Shown here: positions 9,667 to 18,857 of the stretch, in pieces
Numbering within the stretch: the stretch's first letter is position 1
Layout of the letters: each line of letters begins with the position of its first letter
NCBI GenBank assembly: GCA_963718355.1
Contig: CAVQZA010000006.1
Coordinates: 1 to 64,000, forward strand
Length of the DNA: 64,000 bases
DNA from: CAVQZA01 sp963718355
GTDB taxonomy: Bacteria > Actinomycetota > Thermoleophilia > Gaiellales > Gaiellaceae
Direction of reading: 5' to 3'
Notes under the pieces: model-generated
What the model was told of the DNA's origin: nothing
Seen by the model: only the letters and a program-made list of their open reading frames with translations
The model's database searches: none
Position numbers and translations under genes: made by a program

Positions 9667-12600
9667 GCGCGGCGGCACTCCCCGGGATCCACCGGCGGGA
9701 TCATCCCGGGTCCGCCCCGCTCTCGTTCCCGCAGGAGCGGCTGTTCCTTCTAGACCGTCTGATGCCGGGGATGCCCGCGTACAACGTTCCGCGCCTCGTG
9801 CGGGTGGCGACGTCCCTCGACGAAGTGCTTCTCCAGCGGGCTCTCGATGCCGTCGTCGCGCGCCACGAGATCCTGCGGACGTCGATCAGGCTCGAGGACG
9901 GGCAGCTCCTCCAGGAGGTGTCGCCCGACGGCCACGTCGAGCTCAGCGTCGTAGACCTTCGGGGAGCCCCTGCACCCGATGCCGGAGCCGACGAACTCCT
10001 GGCAGACGTCGCCTGCGCCCATTTCGACCTCTCGCGCGATGTGCTTCTCCGCGCCGCGCTCGTCCACGTGCGGGCCGACGAGGACCTCTTGCTCATCGTC
10101 AACCACCACATCGGCTCCGACCACGGTTCGAGCCAGATTCTGTTCGCGGAACTCGACGAGCTCTACTGCGCGTTCCGCGACGGGCGAGAGCCCGACCTCC
10201 CTGAGCTGACTGTCCAGTACGCCGACTACGCGGCGTGGCAGCGTAACAGAATGACGACAGAGCTCCTCGGCGAGCTCCTTCCGTACTGGCAGCAGCAGCT
10301 GGAGGGCGCGCCGGAGCGCCTGGAACTCCCTTCAGACCGCCCGCGCCCGGCCAACCAAAGCTACCGCGGAGCACTGTACGACTTCACTCTCCCGCCCGAG
10401 CTCGCGAACGGGCTTCGCGCACTCGCGCGGGAGCTGAAGGTCTCGTTGTTCACGGTCCTAGTGGCGGCATTCAAGACGCTCCTCCACCGCTACACCGGGG
10501 CCGACGACATCGTCATCGGCGCACCCGTCTCGGGGCGCCACCACGACGAGATTCGACCGCTCATCGGATTCTTCAGCAACACGCTCGTCCTCCGCACCGA
10601 TCTCTCGGGCGACCCGACCTTCGGCGAGCTCGTCGACCGGGTAAAGCTGACGACGCTCTCGGCGCAGGCATACCAGGAGCTCCCGTTCGAGAAGCTGGTG
10701 GAGGCACTCAACCCCGAGCGGACGACGAGCTACTCGCCGCTGTTCCAGGTTCTGCTCGGCTTCGACGTGGCACCGGATACAGAACCGGTGCTCGCAGGAA
10801 GCGAACTCGAGGAACTGCCTATTCCCGGCTGGCAGTTCGCGCGACTCGACTTTTCGCTGATCCTCCGCGAACGTCCGGACGGATCGCTCGGCGGCTCGAT
10901 CGAGTACGCAACCGATCTGTTCGACCCCGCCACCATCGCGCGTCTCGTCGGTCATCTCGAGGCAGTGCTCGGAGCCGCGACCGAAGATCCCGGTGAGCGG
11001 CTGTCGGAGCTGCAGCTATTGACCGACGCAGAGCGCCGTCAGCTGCTCGCTGAGTGGAACGCCACCACGCGTGAGTACGCATGCGAGTGCCTTCACACGC
11101 AATTTGCCCGTCAGGCCCACGCGCGCCCAGAAGCGGTGGCCGTCGTCTGCGGGGCCGACGAGATGACGTTCGACGAGCTCGAGAGAAGCTCAAACCGGCT
11201 GGCCCGCGAACTGCAAGAGCGCGGGGCGGATGCCGGTTCGCTCGTCGGCATCTGCCTCGAGCGATCGATCGACCTCGTGGTAACGATGCTCGCGGTGCTG
11301 AAGTCCGGTGCTGCGTACGTGCCGGTCGACCCTGCCTACCCGCCGGAGCGCCTGGCATTCATCCTCTCCGATGCGAATGCCCGTGTAGTGGTGACGCATG
11401 AGCGTCACGCTGATGACCTCGATGTGCAGGGGGCCGCGCTGCTCCTGCTCGACCGCGACCGCGGCCTGATCGAGTCGCGAAACGACCTAGCGCTCGCCGC
11501 CGAGACGGATCCGGAACACCTTGCGTATGTGATCTACACGTCGGGCTCGACCGGCAGGCCGAAGGGCGTCGAGGTGACGCACAGATCGGTCGCGAACCTG
11601 CTCGCCCACATGCGAGAAGCCCCTGGCGTCGATCAGACGGATGTGGTTGCAAACCTGACCACACCTGCCTTTGACCTCTCTGTCCCGGACTGGTACCTCC
11701 CACTGACAACCGGCGCGAGGCTCTTCATCGTCTCGCGCGAGGCAACGCTCGACGCCGTTCAGCTCGGGAAAGAGCTGCTCGAGGCGGGCGCTACGGTCGT
11801 GCAGGCTACACCGAGCACGTGGCAGCTCCTCGTCGACACCGACTGGGCAGGGAGCGCGGCGCTGAAGATCGTTGCCGGAGGGGAAGCGCTTCCGCGCCAG
11901 CTCGCAAACGACCTGCAGAAGCTGGGTACGCTCTGGCATACGTACGGGCCGACGGAGACTACGGTCTGGTCGTCGATCTCGAAGCTCGAGTCCACCGAAG
12001 GGCCGACGCCGATCGGAGGCCCGATCTCCAACACGACGCTCTACATCCTCGACGAGCACCGGCGGCCGGTGCCAATCGGAGTTCCGGGCGAGATGTACAT
12101 CGGCGGCGCGGGCCTGGCTCGGGGCTACCACCACAGGGAGGAGCTCACTGCCGCTCGGTTCGTCCCCGATCCCTTCACTACGCGGCCCGGCGCTCGGCTC
12201 TACCGAACAGGGGATCTCCTGCGCTGGCGCCCCGACGGGACACTCGAGTTTCTGGGCCGCATAGACCATCAGGTGAAGCTGCGCGGCTTCCGGATCGAGC
12301 TCGGCGAGATCGAGGCCGTGCTCGAGGAGAACGTGTCCGTGTCCGCGGCCGTCGTGATCGTGCGGGAGGACGTCCCGGGCGACCGGCGACTTGTCGCCTA
12401 CGTGGTGCCCGAGCACGCGGAACGAGCCGCAGAAGGCGAGCTTCGCAGCCACGTCGCCGCATCGCTTCCGCACTACATGGTGCCCTCGACGATCGTCGTC
12501 CTGGACGGGCTCCCGGTCACGGCGAACGGAAAGCTCGACCGCACCGCGCTGCCCGCTCCGGACGGTGCTCGACGCCACGTCGAAGACTCGTACACACCAC

Positions 12601-12890
12601 CACGAGGCCCCGTCGAGGAACACCTTGCGTCGATCTGGCGCGAGGTCCTCGCCATCGACCGCATCGGCATCCACGACGACTTCTTCGATCTCGGCGGCCA
12701 CTCGCTCCTCGCCGTCAAGATGCTCGCTCGGGTCCAGACAGAGTTCGACATCGAGCTCCCCCTCACCAGCGTGTTCGCCGGGCCGACGATCGCCGAGCTC
12801 GGCGAAGCAGTGACCCTCGCGCTCGCGGGCGCAGCAGAGGATGACGACCTGTCCGCATTGCTCCTCGAGGTAGAGGGGGTCGACTCATGA
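9663..12890 (+). CDS. NRPS module 3: C-A-T with intact condensation motif
   Basis: 1075 residues. The C domain begins with LSFPQERLFLLDRL, has RHEILRTSI, and NHHIGSDHGS near residue 147, which retains the catalytic histidine. The A domain has IYTSGSTGRPKG (about 623), AFDLSVPDWYLPL, TYGPTETTVW, YRTGDLLRW and VTANGKLDR. The code by alignment is D-L-P-Q-V-G-T-V-W-K. It is not a standard code I recognise; the closest I recall is the glycine-type DILQLGLIWK. T domain GGHSLLAV (Ser near 1014), then a short acidic tail. There is no epimerization, thioesterase or reductase domain, so this module does not release its product by itself. It overlaps the aminotransferase by 4 bp. Confidence 0.92.
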   Translation: MSAAALPGIHRRDHPGSAPLSFPQERLFLLDRLMPGMPAYNVPRLVRVATSLDEVLLQRALDAVVARHEILRTSIRLEDGQLLQEVSPDGHVELSVVDLRGAPAPDAGADELLADVACAHFDLSRDVLLRAALVHVRADEDLLLIVNHHIGSDHGSSQILFAELDELYCAFRDGREPDLPELTVQYADYAAWQRNRMTTELLGELLPYWQQQLEGAPERLELPSDRPRPANQSYRGALYDFTLPPELANGLRALARELKVSLFTVLVAAFKTLLHRYTGADDIVIGAPVSGRHHDEIRPLIGFFSNTLVLRTDLSGDPTFGELVDRVKLTTLSAQAYQELPFEKLVEALNPERTTSYSPLFQVLLGFDVAPDTEPVLAGSELEELPIPGWQFARLDFSLILRERPDGSLGGSIEYATDLFDPATIARLVGHLEAVLGAATEDPGERLSELQLLTDAERRQLLAEWNATTREYACECLHTQFARQAHARPEAVAVVCGADEMTFDELERSSNRLARELQERGADAGSLVGICLERSIDLVVTMLAVLKSGAAYVPVDPAYPPERLAFILSDANARVVVTHERHADDLDVQGAALLLLDRDRGLIESRNDLALAAETDPEHLAYVIYTSGSTGRPKGVEVTHRSVANLLAHMREAPGVDQTDVVANLTTPAFDLSVPDWYLPLTTGARLFIVSREATLDAVQLGKELLEAGATVVQATPSTWQLLVDTDWAGSAALKIVAGGEALPRQLANDLQKLGTLWHTYGPTETTVWSSISKLESTEGPTPIGGPISNTTLYILDEHRRPVPIGVPGEMYIGGAGLARGYHHREELTAARFVPDPFTTRPGARLYRTGDLLRWRPDGTLEFLGRIDHQVKLRGFRIELGEIEAVLEENVSVSAAVVIVREDVPGDRRLVAYVVPEHAERAAEGELRSHVAASLPHYMVPSTIVVLDGLPVTANGKLDRTALPAPDGARRHVEDSYTPPRGPVEEHLASIWREVLAIDRIGIHDDFFDLGGHSLLAVKMLARVQTEFDIELPLTSVFAGPTIAELGEAVTLALAGAAEDDDLSALLLEVEGVDS

Positions 12891-14254
12891 GCGCGACAGC
12901 AGTCGGGACTTTCGATGCGCCTCTAGTGCGGACGGAGCTCCCTGGGCCGCTGTCGGCGAAGCTGCTCGCGAACCAGGAGCGCCTCGAATCCAACGCTCGG
13001 TCATATCCACGGAACCTCCCGATCGCGATCAAGCGCGGGGCGGGGTCTTATGTCGAAGACGTCGACGGCAACGTGTTCATCGACTTCCTTGCCGGTGCCG
13101 GAGCGCTACCGCTGGGCCACAGCCATGCCGAGGTCGTCGAAGCCGTCCAGAGGCAGGTGGCGCTGCTCGCGATGGCTCTCGACTTTCCAACCGTCCCGAA
13201 GGACGAGTTCACAGCGACCCAGTTCGAACTCCTCCCGGAGGCGATGCGGGGGAAGACGAAGATCCAGTTCTGCGGACCCGCCGGCGCGAACGCGGTCGAC
13301 GCGGCTCTCAAGCTCTGCAAGACGGCCACCGGTCGTTCAGACGTCATCAGCTTCCACGGCGCATTCCACGGCAGTACGCACAGCGCGATGGCCCTGACCG
13401 GACTCGTTTCGCAGAAGGCGCCGGTCTCGAACCCGATGCCCGGCGTCCATTTCTTTCCGTTCCCGTCGACGCAGCACTGCTCCCTCGGCGGCGACCCCGA
13501 CACAGTGGGCGTTCGATGCCTCGAGTACTTCGAGCGCGCTCTGAAAGACCCGCTCGGAGGACTGGCCAAGCCGGCCGCGGTAATCCTCGAGGTGGTTCAG
13601 GGCGAGGCAGGCACGGTGATTGCACCGCGGGAGTTCGTCCAAGGTGTCAGGCGCGTCACCCGGGAGCTCGACATTCCGCTGATCGTCGACGAGGTGCAGT
13701 CTGGCTGGGGCAGAACGGGCACGTGGTGGGCATTCGAGCAGTACGGGATCGAGCCGGACGTAATCCTGGCCTCGAAGGCGATCGGGGGAATCGGTATGCC
13801 TGTGGCGATCATCCTCTACGACGAGCGCCTCGACGTTTGGGCGCCCGGCGCCCACAGCGGGACGTTCCGCGGCAACCAGCTCGCTTTCGCGGCCGGCGTC
13901 GAGACCGCCCGAATCATGAAGCGCGACCGCGTTCTCGACAACGTCAAGAAACAGGGCTTGTACGCCCTCGATGCTTTACGCACTTTCGAGCATGAGCACG
14001 AGATCGTGCTAGAGGTCCGAGGGACGGGCTTGATGCTCGGCGTCGAAATAGCGGATCCCACCGGCAAGGACTCGAGTGCGCTGGCGCGCGCGATCCAGCG
14101 AGAAGTCTTCGAGCATGGCCTGATCGTCGAGTTGGGAGGCCGACACGGCGCGGTGGTGCGCTTGCTCCCGCCCCTGAACGTGACGCGCAGAACGATGGAT
14201 CAAGCGCTCGACATCCTCGGTAAGGGGATCAGGCGTGCCGCAGAACGCGTCTAG
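12887..14254 (+). CDS. Diaminobutyrate:2-oxoglutarate aminotransferase (class III, PLP)
   Basis: 455 residues. FCGPAGANAVDAALKLCK is the characteristic glycine-rich segment of the 2,4-diaminobutyrate aminotransferase (Dat/EctB) branch. VDEVQSGWGRTGTWWAFE and ASKAIGGIG (PLP Lys near residue 297) complete the class III fold. The reaction interconverts L-aspartate-4-semialdehyde and L-2,4-diaminobutyrate with glutamate as donor. Coupling by 4-bp overlap to NRPS module 3 suggests a dedicated precursor supply. Neither Asp-type A domain looks like a Dab selector, so Dab might be used by module 3, by an unseen upstream module, or formed after loading. Ectoine genes are not nearby. Confidence 0.85.
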   Translation: MSATAVGTFDAPLVRTELPGPLSAKLLANQERLESNARSYPRNLPIAIKRGAGSYVEDVDGNVFIDFLAGAGALPLGHSHAEVVEAVQRQVALLAMALDFPTVPKDEFTATQFELLPEAMRGKTKIQFCGPAGANAVDAALKLCKTATGRSDVISFHGAFHGSTHSAMALTGLVSQKAPVSNPMPGVHFFPFPSTQHCSLGGDPDTVGVRCLEYFERALKDPLGGLAKPAAVILEVVQGEAGTVIAPREFVQGVRRVTRELDIPLIVDEVQSGWGRTGTWWAFEQYGIEPDVILASKAIGGIGMPVAIILYDERLDVWAPGAHSGTFRGNQLAFAAGVETARIMKRDRVLDNVKKQGLYALDALRTFEHEHEIVLEVRGTGLMLGVEIADPTGKDSSALARAIQREVFEHGLIVELGGRHGAVVRLLPPLNVTRRTMDQALDILGKGIRRAAERV

Positions 14255-15697
14255 GCACTTTGCGTGTCATATGGGACACGAGCAAGCTGGCCGACCGCGC
14301 CCACGCGATCTAGTTCTCGGTCAATTACGCGACGAATCTGACGGCAACGTCCGAGGTTCGTGAGGATCGCCGCGCTTCATTCCGCTTCACCCGCGTTCGT
14401 TCCTCGCCTTTCGATTTGGTAAAACCCAACCGTTTGACACCCGGAACTCCAAGCTACAGGGCGCTTAGGATTATGGCGGCGCCGGGGTCAGGGGGCGGAG
14501 GTTTTCTTCAGGGCTCGAGCCACAACGAGGTCAGGATCCTCTCTCTTCTAGGCCCCGGCGCTATCGATCTCGAGAGGACGGTCGGCCTCGTAACCACCAT
14601 CTAACGCGGCACCTCCAGTTCTTCCCGCGCCCTCCCAGTTATCCGTCCGCCATTCTTGAACCACAGCATTGGCCGTAGATACCGCCGATCCAACCGCAGC
14701 CTCTTGTGCCGATCGAAGTGACACTGGCAAGACTCGAAGACCGCCCCAGCGCACTCGTGATAGTCGACGACCCAGACGGCGAAACTTTAGCCGCCTGACG
14801 AATGAGGTGGATGACCTACAGCCGCATTCTGCACGGGCGTTTTGGTGACTTCGGCGGCTCGCGCTCTAGTCGTCGAACTCCGCAACGGTTCGGTCGCGTT
14901 GGACGACTAGTCGTCGCGGTGGCTGCTTGTCACGCTCCAAATACGGGCGGACGGGTCAGCGCGGAGTGTTTTGAGGGCCTCACGTCACTAAGAACATCAA
15001 ACTCGCCCCGTATCTCGGTCTTCTGGGGGTGCCCGACGTAACGACGGTGTAGATGCGCACATAGGGTCCCGATCACGAGGGCAATCGTCACGTACACCAT
15101 CGGCGACGATCCGAGCCCCAGCACATCGAGTACATACACCACATCAACGAGGAGTTCACTACACGGTCGGCGGTGATCGCCGTAACCGTGAACGCTGCCG
15201 TGGCAACTTCTGCTCCTCGGCGGCGGGCTATGCCTTTGAGTCGACCGGCTCTCCTTGTCGAGATCGCGATCTGGGGCAGATCTGGGTCTTGGCGGGCCTG
15301 AGTACGTCGTCGATCCTGCGCGGAGTATGGAAACGACCGGGGTCTCAATAAGGGCACGGTTTCGACACAGACGCGCGCGGCTTTCACCTGTGAACTGTCG
15401 GGGTGCGCGAACCGCTCACTCTCCACGCCTACAGCTGCTGGGAACGTGCCGACCGTGGCGTGGGAACCCGCCCGACCGCGCAGTCCGATTGCACGGATTC
15501 GGGGAGGCGGCATGCGCGGCTCTGAGTACGGATGCATGTGCCGACCGCGCCGAACTAGTCGGCTCGACTGCGACTACTACCTCGTTCGAGGGCTAGCTAC
15601 AGGGACCGCGCATGCCGATCACTGGCGGACTGTCCCCCTTGCTCGCGGCGGCCGCCCTCGCCTCACGCCGCGAGCACGAAATCAAGGAGCTCGCGAA
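14255..15697. other. Gene-poor 1.4-kb stretch after the cluster
   Basis: No ORF here has a recognisable domain, good start signal or codon pattern like its neighbours. It contains a CGTGTC-atatgg-GACACG inverted repeat at 14263-14280, just after the aminotransferase stop and possibly part of its terminator. It also holds short open frames at 14416-14604 (+), 14802-15041 (+) and 14930-15142 (-). The last would encode one hydrophobic helix but has no ribosome binding site. Base composition looks less GC-rich than the flanks, as at a boundary between the cluster and the next locus. Confidence 0.5.
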
Positions 15698-17419
15698 ATG
15701 AGAACGCGACTCGCACCACGTCCCTGCGCCCGGTTGGGCGTCCTCCTCGTCGTGGCCGCCGTTTGTTTCGGCGTCACAGTCATGGCCGCGTCGGGTGCCG
15801 CCAAGGCCCCGGCCGTAGTACCGAACTTCTTCGTCTCGCCGTCCGGCTCGGACTCGAACGCAGGAACCAGGGTAGCGCCGTTCCTCACGATGGCCAAGGC
15901 CTATAGGGCCGCTGCCCCGGGTCAGATGATCGAGCTTGCCGGAGGCACATACACCCTACAGAAGATCGGAAACGACCCGACCAAGACGGCGGCGTCGGCC
16001 CAAGTGACCTTCCAGTCGGCACCGGGCCAGCTCGCTATTCTCGGTGGTCTCACCCTGGACGGCGCCTCGCACATCACGATCCAAGGCCAGTCCGTGAATA
16101 GCAACCTGACGCGTTCAAGCACGCCGGTCGCACCGTCGGCTGGGATCACGTTGAACGCGAACCCAGCGGTCATGAATCAGGGTTACGACATATCGGTCGT
16201 GAACTGCGCCGACAGCGTGGTGCTGCTGCAGCTCGACGTCGGCCACCTGAACATTAATGACCAGAGCAGCTTCACCTACGACGGCGGCTCGATCGGCGGC
16301 TCGGACTTCGGGCAGGACGGCGTCGACGTCGGCGGCCCGTATCTCGGACGCACGACCTCCTACTGCCTAAGGGCGCAGGTTCCAAACAAGGTGCACTTCA
16401 CCCAAGTTCTATTCCACGACATCTTCCGCACGAACAACGCCGCCGCACACGACGACTGCATCCAGTTCACCGGCTCCGACGGGGTCCTCCTCGACTACAA
16501 CGCCTTCGAGCGGTGCGGGACGAGCAACATCATGGACCGCCCGGCTACTGGCATCTGGTCAGGTGACAGCGAAGACCACATGACCATCAGCCACAATCTG
16601 TTCACCACTCCACCAGAGGGCGGCAACGTCGTCGCTTTCGGAGCGGGGTCGTCGCCTCCTGACCCGATGGGCACAGGCGCGTTCACGGACAACGTGTGCG
16701 CAGGCAGCTCCTGCCTGACCAACATCGGTGCGTTCACCTCTCTGCATGTCGATCGCAACTGGTGGGGGTACTCAGCCGCGTACGGGTGTACCGTCTCCAA
16801 GCCGAAGGCAACCTCGTGGGACTCGAATACGTACGCCACCGGCCAGGCGCTTTGCGGCACGAACGCCAGCACGGTCGCGGCGCAGCCCGACCCCTTCGGT
16901 GCGCCGCCTGATGTAACGCCACCCGTCGTGACGGCACCGGCTCCGGTCGTCGCCGAGGCGACGAGCGCCAACGGTGTGTCTGTCGCGTTCACGGCCTCCG
17001 CGACCGACAATCAGGACGGGCCCATTGCCGCGGCGTGTTCACCGGCCTCGGGCAGCGTGTTCGCAATCGGCGTTACCAAGGTCGTATGCTCGGCCAGCGA
17101 CGCAGCAGGCAACGCCGGGACCGCTGTCTCTACAGTTACGGTGCAGGACACAACGGCGCCCACGACGCCGCTCGCAGGAGCGATCACTACGTCCCAGGCA
17201 TCAAGTGTCGACATCGCCTGGGCCGGTTCCTCCGATGCCGTCGGAGCGACTGGTTACACAGTCTCCCTCGACGGCGTCGAGGTGGGAATGGTCGCGCACC
17301 CGAGTGCCACGGTCACCGGTCTGACCTGGGGCTCACACACGATCACCATCGTCGCGTTCGACGCCGCCGGCAACATCTCGTCTCCGGCCGCGCTGTCAAT
17401 CACGAGTCGCTGGAGCTAA
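15698..17419 (+). CDS. Secreted right-handed beta-helix protein with HYR and fibronectin-like domains
   Basis: The start ATG 15698 has AAGGAG 9-13 nt upstream; longer in-frame extensions are unlikely. Residues 1-35 form an export signal (Arg-rich n-region, LGVLLVVAAVCFGVTVMA). Residues 45-400 show the DUF1565/pectate-lyase-like start (FFVSPSGSDSNAGTRVAPF, GGTYTL) and short beta-helix coils ending in repeated N/D-rich turns. A HYR domain follows (VTPPVVTAPAPVVAEA, VVCSASDAAGNAGTA) and then an FN3-like domain to the C-terminus (TGYTVSLDGVEV, VAFDAAGN). It is likely an extracellular polysaccharide-binding or -degrading protein. I cannot assign catalytic residues or a substrate. It is transcribed alone. 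Confidence 0.8.
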   Translation: MRTRLAPRPCARLGVLLVVAAVCFGVTVMAASGAAKAPAVVPNFFVSPSGSDSNAGTRVAPFLTMAKAYRAAAPGQMIELAGGTYTLQKIGNDPTKTAASAQVTFQSAPGQLAILGGLTLDGASHITIQGQSVNSNLTRSSTPVAPSAGITLNANPAVMNQGYDISVVNCADSVVLLQLDVGHLNINDQSSFTYDGGSIGGSDFGQDGVDVGGPYLGRTTSYCLRAQVPNKVHFTQVLFHDIFRTNNAAAHDDCIQFTGSDGVLLDYNAFERCGTSNIMDRPATGIWSGDSEDHMTISHNLFTTPPEGGNVVAFGAGSSPPDPMGTGAFTDNVCAGSSCLTNIGAFTSLHVDRNWWGYSAAYGCTVSKPKATSWDSNTYATGQALCGTNASTVAAQPDPFGAPPDVTPPVVTAPAPVVAEATSANGVSVAFTASATDNQDGPIAAACSPASGSVFAIGVTKVVCSASDAAGNAGTAVSTVTVQDTTAPTTPLAGAITTSQASSVDIAWAGSSDAVGATGYTVSLDGVEVGMVAHPSATVTGLTWGSHTITIVAFDAAGNISSPAALSITSRWS

Positions 17420-17832
17420 GGCCATGGCCAAGTTCGGTACGCGACCCGGCGTTTGTCAGCGGCCGACGATCGGAACTCTGAAACGCGGCGATCCTCGCCT
17501 TGTGTTGGCCTGGCTCACGGCCACGGATATGTTCTCCGGTAGGGACGGCTCGGTTCTCATCCGGGCCGTCCCGACCTTCGCTCAGTATTCGACAGCTACC
17601 CCTGTCGCGGCGACGCAGTCAAGGGGAGCGGCGTAAGTCGGCAGGTGGCCGGGGCAATCCACGACCCGGGCTCAAGGACCAGAGCCGGGACCGAGCTAGC
17701 GCACCCCACGTCGGGCCTGCGGATCGGGCTTCTTTGCCGACGCGCTCTTGCGGAGCCCGGCCGGAAGTGAGCCGCGGGAAGCGCCTGGTTGGCCGGGTGC
17801 TAACGCGCCGGTCGCGATGCAATACTTGGGTT
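17420..17832. other. Intergenic region, 413 bp
   Basis: Apart from the hairpin at 17542-17572, no convincing gene is seen. A 70-codon frame at 17424-17636 has an unremarkable composition, spans the hairpin and resembles no family I know, so I do not call it. Confidence 0.5.
17542..17572 (+). terminator. Strong GC-rich hairpin downstream of the beta-helix gene
   Basis: GGGACGGCTCGG (17542-17553) pairs with CCGGGCCGTCCC (17561-17572) across a 7-nt loop. Eleven pairs are Watson-Crick and one is G-U. It starts 122 bp after the stop at 17419. No U-tract follows, so it is a candidate terminator or RNA-stabilising structure of the kind common in GC-rich genomes. Confidence 0.45.
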
Positions 17833-18138
17833 GTGCGTCTTGACCCATGGTTCTCGAGTCTCGCTGCGGTTATTGTCGTCGTTTCCCTGGTGGAGTTCTT
17901 CAGGGCGGAGCTTGCCCTGGGCGCGGTCTCGCTCCTGGCGGCAGCGTCTCTCTTGCTGTACGCCGGCTTGAAGGTTCCCAGCCTTCTGGAATGGTGGCAA
18001 GCCCGCGGCCTCGCGGCGTGCCCGCGCTGTGCGGAGCGAAGGCTTGGAGCGCCTGACGAGTGGGGCGTCCGTTATTGCTGGAGTTGCAAGAGCGATATTA
18101 GGTGCTCGCGACAGACTGGAAGTAGTCGGGCTGGGTGA
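17833..18138 (+). CDS. Small membrane protein with C-terminal zinc ribbon
   Basis: 101 residues from GTG 17833. Two hydrophobic helices (about 8-28 and 32-50: SLAAVIVVVSLVEFF, LALGAVSLLAAASLLLYAG) precede a cytosolic-looking tail. The tail carries CPRC (about 63-66) and, after a short loop, CWSC (about 82-85), a CxxC-x15-CxxC zinc-ribbon layout. I do not recognise the family and cannot assign a function. The frame is open further upstream, but the hydrophobic segment starting just after this GTG supports the start. It stands alone between the secreted beta-helix protein and the phosphoribosyltransferase. Confidence 0.5.
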   Translation: MRLDPWFSSLAAVIVVVSLVEFFRAELALGAVSLLAAASLLLYAGLKVPSLLEWWQARGLAACPRCAERRLGAPDEWGVRYCWSCKSDIRCSRQTGSSRAG

Positions 18139-18254
18139 CAACGAGACAGCTCGCCCAGGTCTGTAGAACTCGGTGCGACTGATGTGCGCTACCAGCTACG
18201 TAGACGCGCGCGCCGTTTATCGCGGTCCGCGCCGGGCTATGTCACCATCGCTGG

Positions 18255-18857
18255 ATGAGGCGCGAGGCTCTGTTCGACGACCGCCGCGACGCCGGGCTCC
18301 TGCTTGCTCGGGCGCTTGCCGGCGAGAGGGACGCGGTCGTGGTTGGGCTCGCCAGAGGCGGGGTAGTCGTCGCGGCCGAGGTCGCCCACGCGCTCGGGCT
18401 GCCGCTCGACGTCGTCGCGGTGCGGAAGGTCGGGCATCCCCGCCAGCGGGAGTATGCCCTCGGTGCGGTCGCCCCGGGCGGCGGCTTCTACCTCCGGGAT
18501 CGCGACGGGCTCACGGCCGACGCTCTCGCCGCCGCGCAGGACGATGCCGAGGAGCTCGATCGGACGCTTCACGCGGGGCGCGAACCGGTCCCGCTCGATG
18601 GGCGCACCTGCATCCTCGTCGACGACGGGCTCGCGACCGGAGCGTCGATGATCGCTGCGATCCGCTGGGCCCGCGCGCGCGGCGCCAGCCGCGTCGTTGC
18701 GGCGGCTCCGGTCGGCGCGCGCCAGAGCATCGCCGCGCTTCGCGAGGAGGCCGACTCCGTGGTCTGCCCGCACGAGCTCGACGATCTGGTCGCCGTCGGC
18801 ATCTGGTACCGCAGATTCGACCAGGTCGGCGACGCGGAGGTCGCGGCGTTGCTCTAG
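18255..18857 (+). CDS. Predicted phosphoribosyltransferase
   Basis: 200 residues. The PRPP-binding loop ILVDDGLATGASM lies near residues 116-128. The N-terminal VVVGLARGGVVVAAEVAHAL and DVVAVRKVGHP match the type I phosphoribosyltransferase family often annotated as predicted PRTase. The purine or pyrimidine specificity hood is not conserved enough to name a base, and no salvage neighbours help. ATG 18255 is the first good start. It ends tail-to-tail with the ECF sigma gene, overlapping by 4 bp, so the two transcripts converge. Confidence 0.8.
   Translation: MRREALFDDRRDAGLLLARALAGERDAVVVGLARGGVVVAAEVAHALGLPLDVVAVRKVGHPRQREYALGAVAPGGGFYLRDRDGLTADALAAAQDDAEELDRTLHAGREPVPLDGRTCILVDDGLATGASMIAAIRWARARGASRVVAAAPVGARQSIAALREEADSVVCPHELDDLVAVGIWYRRFDQVGDAEVAALL

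Larger units (their letters stand above)
1..14254 (+). other. NRPS-type biosynthetic gene cluster with an ACP branch
   Basis: Eight same-strand genes, mostly overlapping or closely spaced: FkbH-like tail, acyl carrier protein, MaoC-SDR fusion, BtrH-like protein, three one-module NRPSs and a diaminobutyrate:2-oxoglutarate aminotransferase. The left edge lies outside the window. The right edge is set by the aminotransferase stop followed by 1.4 kb without convincing genes. No thioesterase, export gene, PPTase or pathway regulator is visible inside the window, so release and export must be encoded elsewhere or to the left. The product is not recognised. The building blocks suggested by sequence are two Asp-type residues, one small or unknown residue, possibly 2,4-diaminobutyrate, and an FkbH/ACP-derived acyl unit. 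Confidence 0.85.

Noticed and set aside
14416..15142. Short open frames in the gene-poor stretch as genes
   Set aside because: They have no ribosome binding sites, no recognisable domains and no codon pattern like the neighbours.
15446..15697. Longer N-terminus for the beta-helix protein
   Set aside because: The extension is Arg-rich and would bury the signal peptide. AAGGAG before ATG 15698 and the signal sequence fix the start.
17424..17636. 70-codon ORF after the beta-helix gene
   Set aside because: It contains the 12-bp hairpin, has no homology I recognise and an atypical composition.
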